Of a stretch of 34,557 bases of DNA, positions 31,341-34,557 are shown one piece after another (positions within the stretch are counted from its first letter, which is position 1; every line of letters starts with the position of its first letter). The notes under the pieces were generated by a model that was given only the letters and a program-made list of their open reading frames with translations, was not told the DNA's origin and searched no databases. The DNA comes from a virus: positions 1 to 34,557 of IMG/VR virus record IMGVR_UViG_3300043499_000285, one strand, 5' to 3'. A program made the translations under genes and the position numbers.

Positions 31341-32201
31341 TCACAAGTCCACATCTTCGAGTTGCTTCTTCTTGGAGACGCGCGGCTTGCGGGGCTTGCG
31401 CAGGGTGGCGTCAACCTCTGCCATTGCTTCCGTGTCTCCCTTGGACCATCGCGTAAGGAAGTCCACTATTCCAGTGGGCAGGGAACAGCCATAGGTGATG
31501 GCTGCCATGGCTTTGCGTACCGTTACGCCTGTGGAATTGCGCTTCCTTGGAGTAGTGAGTACTTCATATAGTTCATCCTGATCGGGGATCTTATGGGCCA
31601 TCCTAATGATGCGGGTGGCCGACACCTTGTTGTACATAGCCAACTCTTGGATTCTCATGTCCAAGCTGTGCAGGAGCAGGAGATTTTTAATGTGGGTAAT
31701 CGATATATCCAATTTTTCCTTGATCTCGGCTTCGTTATACCCGCCTCCGATCAGGCGCTTCACGATAACACCTAACTCCCATGGGGGAAGGGGATTCCCA
31801 GTGTTGTCTCGGTGAATGGCGATTTGGATGTCGAGATCGCTGCCGCCCGGTGCGCGAATCACTATTGGGAGCTTTTCGATCGGGTAGCCCTGATCCCTGG
31901 CCCTCTTAGCGGCTGCGAGGCGGGTGAACCCCCCGGTAATCTTAAACACGTCGTTGCCGTTGGCATCCTTGGCGATCACAGCAGGGAGCGGCTGGTGCTT
32001 GTAGAATCCGTTTTGCATGATCGATGCCGCAAGGTCTTCGATCCGGTCCTCGTATGCCTCGTTGTGAACGCGGACGTTCAGTCCTGGGGTGACGACGATC
32101 TCATCGATCAGCACCATAAAGAGATCAGGTGACTTGGCATTCTGCACAGCACGGGCGTTGCCCGGCTCAAAGTTAGTTTTGTGGTCATATGAGGGTAGCA
32201 T
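31341..32201 (-). CDS. ParB-like DNA-binding / CTPase-fold protein
   Basis: The ATG at 32201 follows AAGGA at eight bases and gives 286 residues; the longer GTG start at 32240 falls in a hairpin. Residues ~30-140 have the ParB/Srx-type N-terminal layout: NVRVHNEAYEDRIEDLAASI, QNGFYKHQPLPAV and GGFTRLAAAKRARDQGYP (equivalent to the GERR box), then IHRDNTGNPLPPWELGVIVK (equivalent to the E-N-x-Q-R-x-x-L-x-P-x-E motif). Residues ~150-175 form a helix-turn-helix (YNEAEIKEKLDISITHIKNL). The C-terminus is basic (RKPRKPRVSKKKQL). No ParA is nearby, so it may regulate transcription or methylation-like functions rather than partition. The next gene upstream is GapR-like. Confidence 0.88.
   Translation of the reverse strand: MLPSYDHKTNFEPGNARAVQNAKSPDLFMVLIDEIVVTPGLNVRVHNEAYEDRIEDLAASIMQNGFYKHQPLPAVIAKDANGNDVFKITGGFTRLAAAKRARDQGYPIEKLPIVIRAPGGSDLDIQIAIHRDNTGNPLPPWELGVIVKRLIGGGYNEAEIKEKLDISITHIKNLLLLHSLDMRIQELAMYNKVSATRIIRMAHKIPDQDELYEVLTTPRKRNSTGVTVRKAMAAITYGCSLPTGIVDFLTRWSKGDTEAMAEVDATLRKPRKPRVSKKKQLEDVDL
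32169..32179 (+). promoter_or_regulatory. AAAGTTAGTTT site at the 5' end of the ParB-like gene
   Basis: One of nine members of the motif family; the longer match AAAGTTAGTTTTGTGG resembles AAAGTTAGTTTTATGG at 33703. It lies about 22-32 bases downstream of the ATG at 32201 (within the coding sequence), where a bound protein could block transcription or mark the gene. Confidence 0.35.
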
Positions 32202-32256
32202 TGGCACATTCCTTATGCGGAGGTTCGGTGCGCACGGCACCGGGCGCGGGTGCGCT

Positions 32257-32502
32257 TTACAGCGGCACGCCGAGCATGCGGCGGTAGTAGTCGAGGGTTT
32301 CGTTTAAGGCAGTTAGCTCGCCCTGATCCTGGCGACGCTCGCGAACCAGGGCATTGATGGCTTTGACGTTAAAGCCAGCGCGCTTGGCTTCTTTCTTAAT
32401 GCCTGATATGTCGGCAGCAATGTCGGCTTTTTCGTTTTCTAGTCGTTCAATCCGGGAGATAATGGAATCGATCTCTCCCCGTTCGTTGTGTCCCGCCTCC
32501 AT
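32257..32502 (-). CDS. GapR-family nucleoid-associated protein (DUF2312)
   Basis: An 81-residue protein with the DUF2312 signature: EIDSIISRIERLENEKADIA, DISGIKKEAKRAGFNVKAIN and ALVRERRQ, then LDYYRRMLG. GapR of Caulobacter is a tetrameric protein that clamps overtwisted, AT-rich DNA ahead of forks and polymerases. Phage copies could compact or regulate phage DNA. It points to an alphaproteobacterial host. GGAG lies eight bases before the ATG within an inverted repeat (32503-32545). Confidence 0.93.
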   Translation of the reverse strand: MEAGHNERGEIDSIISRIERLENEKADIAADISGIKKEAKRAGFNVKAINALVRERRQDQGELTALNETLDYYRRMLGVPL

Positions 32503-32561
32503 CCCGGTACTCCAGTTCGTCTTGGGGACGTATAGGAGTACCGGGGTAACGGGGGTGTCAA
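32503..32561 (-). promoter_or_regulatory. Inverted repeat and promoter candidate before the gapR-like gene
   Basis: CCCGGTACTCC (32503-32513) and GGAGTACCGGG (32535-32545) form an exact 11-bp inverted repeat with a 21-bp spacer. The proximal arm, read on the minus strand, contains the GGAG ribosome binding site and ends at the ATG. A perfect TTGACA (32561-32556, minus) and a TATAC element in the spacer suggest promoter and operator overlap, although the 20-21 bp spacing is long. It may be an autoregulatory operator or an RNA hairpin hiding the ribosome binding site. Confidence 0.5.
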
Positions 32562-32590
32562 CTCTTTTTTTGTACCGCTAAATGTAGGGG

Positions 32591-32605
32591 GTATAGATTC
32601 TATAC
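32591..32605. promoter_or_regulatory. 15-bp perfect palindrome
   Basis: GTATAGA-T-TCTATAC is palindromic around one base. It stands just after the stop of the leftward gene 32612-32875 and 86 bases upstream of the gapR-like ATG. It is AT-rich in a GC-rich genome and could be an operator. No U tract makes it a poor terminator. Confidence 0.4.
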
Positions 32606-32611
32606 ATACTA

Positions 32612-32875
32612 TTATTCGTTCCTCACTACGACCGTTACGATGACCATATCGAGTTGCGCGGTGAGATTATGAAACGAGTGTATGCGATACACGGCGGCGG
32701 GGTTACGCAATTTGGCACGCGAGACAGCTTTGGTTACGATGTTGGTCAGATCACGCTTCGTTTGGTACAAAAGTGCACTCGAAACTAAGTTTTGTGTGAT
32801 GAACCGGGATCGGCACACAGATCCCCCTGGTTCGAGGTTAGCAATAGCGGTAACAGCGCTTCCAGGGTGATCCAT
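32612..32875 (-). CDS. Small early protein, paralogue of 33040-33312
   Basis: The ATG at 32875, behind AAGGAACTGGAAC, gives 87 residues. It aligns over its whole length with the product of 33040-33312: NLEP/ALEV, CRSRFITQN/TRSRYIPGN, TKRDLTNIVTKAVSRAKLR/AKRELSNTLTPVLTRARSR, VYRIHSFHNLTAQLDMVIVT/VYSMHGFHGWTTGYDVVVAV, VVVR/VVVR. I recognise no family. The conserved basic helix and the strand-rich end suggest a compact alpha/beta protein, perhaps DNA-binding; this is a guess. An AAACTTAGTTT site (minus strand, 32782-32792) lies inside it. Confidence 0.65.
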   Translation of the reverse strand: MDHPGSAVTAIANLEPGGSVCRSRFITQNLVSSALLYQTKRDLTNIVTKAVSRAKLRNPAAVYRIHSFHNLTAQLDMVIVTVVVRNE

Positions 32876-32993
32876 GTTCCAGTTCCTTAAGTGTCTTGTT
32901 TCCCTCCGTGTTTGTGGCAAAAACGTTAGGCAAACCGCGCGGTAAAAGAAGGTTAACGGGGTGCGACAGGTTGTCTCAGTTAGAGAGAACACC

Positions 32994-33012
32994 GCCACGC
33001 GCGGCGCGTGGC
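32994..33012 (-). terminator. GC-rich hairpin after the 33040-33312 gene
   Basis: GCCACGC (32994-33000) pairs with GCGTGGC (33006-33012) around a five-base loop. It lies 28 bases beyond the stop of the leftward gene at 33040, where a terminator or attenuator would sit, but no U run follows. The rest of the 164-base gap 32876-33039 shows nothing else clear. Confidence 0.4.
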
Positions 33013-33039
33013 GCGCAATTCACGCAACCCTGCCCCGCG

Positions 33040-33312
33040 TCACAGTCCTAGCTCCCGCACGACGACGACAGCCACAACCACGTCGTATCCCGTAGTCCAC
33101 CCATGAAAACCGTGCATGCTGTAAACGTTCGAGGGTACGCGGCTCCGCGCACGAGTCAGCACCGGGGTCAGGGTGTTCGATAGCTCCCGCTTGGCCCGTT
33201 GGATGACTTCACCCAGGTTTGGCGTGTTGCCTGGGATATATCGTGATCGGGTGTACGTCTCGCCGACTTCCAGGGCCGCCACTTGAGAGGTGGCGCTAGC
33301 TGGGTTCTGCAC
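33040..33312 (-). CDS. Small early protein, paralogue of 32612-32875
   Basis: A 90-residue protein from a GTG six bases after AAGGAG (an out-of-frame ATG overlaps it). It has EVGETYTRSRYIPGNTPNLG, QRAKRELSNTLTPVLTRARS, PSNVYSMHGFHGWTTGYDVV and VAVVVVRELGL. It is clearly homologous to the neighbouring gene, with about a third identical residues by eye. It is the first gene of the leftward early operon and is directly controlled by the promoter/palindrome at 33346-33374. Confidence 0.65.
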   Translation of the reverse strand: MQNPASATSQVAALEVGETYTRSRYIPGNTPNLGEVIQRAKRELSNTLTPVLTRARSRVPSNVYSMHGFHGWTTGYDVVVAVVVVRELGL

Positions 33313-33345
33313 ATCGTTCTCCTTGTAAACCCTAGGGGCATTGGC

Positions 33346-33374
33346 TAGATAGTGACATGCTATTCACGTGTCAA
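33346..33374 (-). promoter_or_regulatory. Leftward early promoter candidate overlapping a 19-bp palindrome
   Basis: On the minus strand a perfect TTGACA (33374-33369) stands 17 bases from TATCTA (33351-33346), 34 bases upstream of the GTG at 33312. GACATGC-TATTC-ACGTGTC (33354-33372) fills the -35 and spacer: an inverted repeat of 7-bp arms with one internal mismatch pair. The arrangement suggests repression by a dimeric protein. The same arms recur at 33879-33897. Confidence 0.55.
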
Positions 33375-33390
33375 TCCGTCCGGTGCCCCC

Positions 33391-33681
33391 ATGAACAAGT
33401 TTGAACTCGGTCAGATTGTCGCCACGCCCGGTGCGATGGCAGCCTGCTCTTCCGCCCACCTAGCTGCGTGTCTCAAGCGACACGCTCGCGGCGACTGGGG
33501 GGTCATTCACGCGGAGGACAAGGCGCTGAACGACAAGTCGGTGACTGGAGGGGCGCGGCTGATGTCGGCTTACCCAATTGATCCGGGGCAGCCGAGTGCG
33601 GGCTTCGGTGAAAATACGTTATGGATCATCACCGAAGCCGATCGGAGTGCAACCACGTTTCTGCTGCCGGATGAATACTGA
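33391..33681 (+). CDS. Conserved phage/plasmid protein of unknown function
   Basis: The ATG at 33391 gives 96 residues, MNKFELGQIVATPGAMAACS then AHLAACLKRHARGDWGVI, EDKALNDKSVTGGARLMSAY and LWIITEADRSATTFLLPDEY. This 'lG..vaTpgA......ll.rH..GDWG.l..eD...N......g.R~~SaY........~wiiTEaDRs.TT.LLP..Y' protein is widespread on plasmids, integrative elements and phages, with no established role. It is divergently transcribed from the leftward operon across 78 bases of regulatory DNA. The ribosome binding site is weak. Confidence 0.85.
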   Translation: MNKFELGQIVATPGAMAACSSAHLAACLKRHARGDWGVIHAEDKALNDKSVTGGARLMSAYPIDPGQPSAGFGENTLWIITEADRSATTFLLPDEY

Positions 33682-33748
33682 TTTCTCCGGGTTGTGTCGG
33701 GCAAAGTTAGTTTTATGGGTCCATTTCTCCGGGGTCCATTTCTCCGAG
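33681..33748 (+). repeat. ATTTCTCCGRG repeats, including a 2 x 15-bp tandem
   Basis: ATTTCTCCGGG occurs at 33681-33691 and 33723-33733, ATTTCTCCGAG at 33738-33748. The last two belong to a tandem GGTCCATTTCTCCG(G/A) of 15 bases (33718-33747). A fourth copy, ATTTCTCCGAG, is at 28313-28323 before the integrase, overlapping its ribosome binding site. The shared element may be a protein-binding site; it may also just be conserved leader sequence. Confidence 0.6.
33703..33713 (+). promoter_or_regulatory. AAAGTTAGTTT site in the control region
   Basis: This copy, in AAAGTTAGTTTTATGG, lies between the two groups of ATTTCTCCG repeats. A second copy is at 33818-33828. These are the only two members in a non-coding control region and the natural place to look for regulation. 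Confidence 0.4.
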
Positions 33749-33826
33749 TATCCGGTCTATGTCGGGCGCGGGCAGGCCGGCTTGCGGGTGCGGGTGCGCC
33801 CGTATACGTGTGTCATAAAAGTTAGT

Positions 33827-33860
33827 TTGAACGTAACAGAATAAACCGCGAACATATAAT
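33827..33860 (+). promoter_or_regulatory. Rightward early promoter candidate
   Basis: A perfect -10 TATAAT lies at 33855-33860. TTGAAC (33827-33832) is the best -35 nearby but is 22 bases away, longer than ideal, and overlaps the AAAGTTAGTTT site at 33818. It faces the small genes starting at 33948. The non-coding gap 33682-33947 thus holds repeats, two motif sites, this promoter and the palindrome at 33879. Confidence 0.35.
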
Positions 33861-33878
33861 TAACCATCTTCCTCCGTT

Positions 33879-33897
33879 GACATGCACGGTGCGTGTC
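33879..33897 (+). promoter_or_regulatory. 19-bp palindrome, partner of 33354-33372
   Basis: GACATGC-ACGGT-GCGTGTC is palindromic with one mismatch over 19 bases and overlaps a TTGACA (33877-33882). Its arms match GACATGC-N5-ACGTGTC at 33354-33372. A half-site GCGTGTC recurs at 33926-33932 in GCGTGTCAA. Together they resemble operators of one repressor controlling divergent early promoters. Confidence 0.5.
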
Positions 33898-33947
33898 CTT
33901 ACCTCTGAGTGGCGTTAGTCAACGTGCGTGTCAAACAGGAGATGAAT

Positions 33948-34109
33948 ATGACAGATTTTCAGGCGTGGTGGGCGGCTCTTAATTGCGAGCTTGTCGATGC
34001 AGGTCAGCCCGAAGCGCCATACGGAGTGGCGCGGATACTGTATGCACCTACGCCAGCAGTCGCGGCGACGCTGATCGAAAAAGCGCGGACGGAGGAGGCG
34101 GGTCTCTGA
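33948..34109 (+). CDS. Small early protein, unknown function
   Basis: The ATG at 33948 has AGGAG six bases upstream; the ATG at 33942 directly abuts that AGGAG and is less likely. The 53-residue product (MTDFQAWWAALNCELVDAGQ, PEAPYGVARILYAPTPAVAA, TLIEKARTEEAGL) is helical with a Trp pair near the N-terminus. No family is recognised. It is the first gene of the rightward early block. Confidence 0.6.
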   Translation: MTDFQAWWAALNCELVDAGQPEAPYGVARILYAPTPAVAATLIEKARTEEAGL

Positions 34110-34142
34110 CCCGTCTACCCGACTCTACAGAGGCAAGGGGCA

Positions 34143-34418
34143 ATGAAACGCAAACACCCAACACAGACGCCTGTGCTGATCACTGGAAAGACGTACTGGT
34201 ATCGACGAAGTGATGACCGAAGCGATGATGCTTGGGTTGTCGCCGCTTCGTCCACGCATTTTCTAGCTGACGCCGAGGGATGTACTGCGTTCTTTCGAAC
34301 CGAGCAGGAAGCCCTCGCAGCTTACAAAACAACAGAAAGAGTTCAAGATGAAACGCAAATATCGTCGTATGACGTTGAGCCTGGAAGTTGTAGTTTTTGC
34401 GGAGGTAGGGGAGAGTGA
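34143..34418 (+). CDS. Small early protein, unknown function
   Basis: A 91-residue protein after AGGCAAGGGGCA. It contains TPVLITGKTYWYRRSDDRSD, AWVVAASSTHFLADAEGCTA and FFRTEQEALAAYKTTERVQD, then a tail with CSFCGG (one CxxC). Its last 71 bases overlap the next reading frame. The N-terminal part looks like a small phage alpha/beta protein; function unknown. The C-terminal extension may be the less constrained part. Confidence 0.55.
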   Translation: MKRKHPTQTPVLITGKTYWYRRSDDRSDDAWVVAASSTHFLADAEGCTAFFRTEQEALAAYKTTERVQDETQISSYDVEPGSCSFCGGRGE

Positions 34419-34557
34419 AGTTGAAGAAGCGATAAACGCTGCGCTTGCTGAGCCACCGTGTGATTGGGGGGACTGGTCGGTTAGGGCCGCGCGGATCAAA
34501 ACCGTAGTTGCAGAATGGCGGAACTATGAAGACGATTATGAGGAGGGTAGCCTGTGA
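34348..34557 (+). CDS. Small early protein, unknown function
   Basis: A 69-residue protein ending with the last base of the window. It begins MKRKYRRMTLSLEVVVFAEV, then GESEVEEAINAALAEPP and SVRAARIKTVVAEWRNYEDD. It looks like a ferredoxin-like beta-alpha-beta pattern with a charged end. It overlaps the preceding gene by 71 bases in another frame; both start MKRK. It could be the true gene and the upstream one shorter, or both may be translated. Confidence 0.55.
   Translation: MKRKYRRMTLSLEVVVFAEVGESEVEEAINAALAEPPCDWGDWSVRAARIKTVVAEWRNYEDDYEEGSL

Noticed and set aside
32227-32241. Terminator between the gapR-like and ParB-like genes
   Set aside because: GGTGC-GCACG-GCACC can pair, but the stem is only five bases with no U run, so it is too weak to call.
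1-34557. CRISPR array, insertion sequence or transposase
   Set aside because: No regularly spaced direct repeats with unique spacers, no transposase motif and no terminal inverted repeats with target duplications were seen.

Overview
The window looks like about 34.6 kb of an unintegrated temperate siphophage genome infecting an alphaproteobacterium. Tailed-phage structural genes run in lambda-like order (S49 capsid protease, gpD, gpE, minor tail Z, major tail, G/GT chaperones, tape measure, tail tip). The host guess rests on a GapR/DUF2312 homologue, the DUF2163/BR0599 tail hub protein, a DUF2793 tail protein and an integrase next to the 3' half of a bacterial tRNA-Glu gene. That tRNA piece (attP) has phage genes on both sides, so the sequence reads as a phage or circular form rather than an integrated prophage with host flanks. 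No terminase, portal, DNA polymerase or helicase gene is visible, so the window is probably not the whole genome.

Layout. (1) 1-2262: the 3' end of a tail-fibre gene with an S74-type chaperone domain and three small companion genes. (2) 2286-8916: head and tail-tube genes: S49 protease with a probable nested scaffold, a decoration protein carrying an inserted domain, major capsid protein, connector and minor tail proteins, major tail protein, and a tail chaperone pair joined by a probable -1 frameshift at A_AAA_AAA (8587-8593). (3) 8913-23529: tape measure with an embedded M15-like peptidase domain, a distal tail protein with an N-terminal GNA-type lectin, further hub, tip and fibre proteins, mostly linked by 1-4 base start/stop overlaps. 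(4) 23526-24947: lysis cassette: membrane-anchored GAF-like protein, GH24 endolysin, a separate peptidoglycan-binding protein and a small two-helix membrane protein. (5) 25018-28006: a leftward operon of nine small or uncharacterised genes, including a 161-bp direct duplication. (6) 28081-30037: attP with paired arm repeats, integrase, a MazG-like pyrophosphohydrolase and a small gene. (7) 30042-33312: a leftward early operon with a proline-rich repeat protein, a small HTH protein, a ParB-like protein, a GapR-like protein and two paralogous small proteins. (8) 33313-34557: a divergent control region with two related 19-bp palindromes and tandem repeats, then four rightward small genes.

The rightward late genes build the head and tail and lyse the host. 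The integrase and attP mediate tRNA-Glu integration. The ParB-like, GapR-like and HTH proteins are the visible candidates for DNA organisation and regulation. A palindrome-like 11-mer, AAASTTAGTTT, and close variants occur at nine places in both late and early regions and may be binding sites for a phage regulator.
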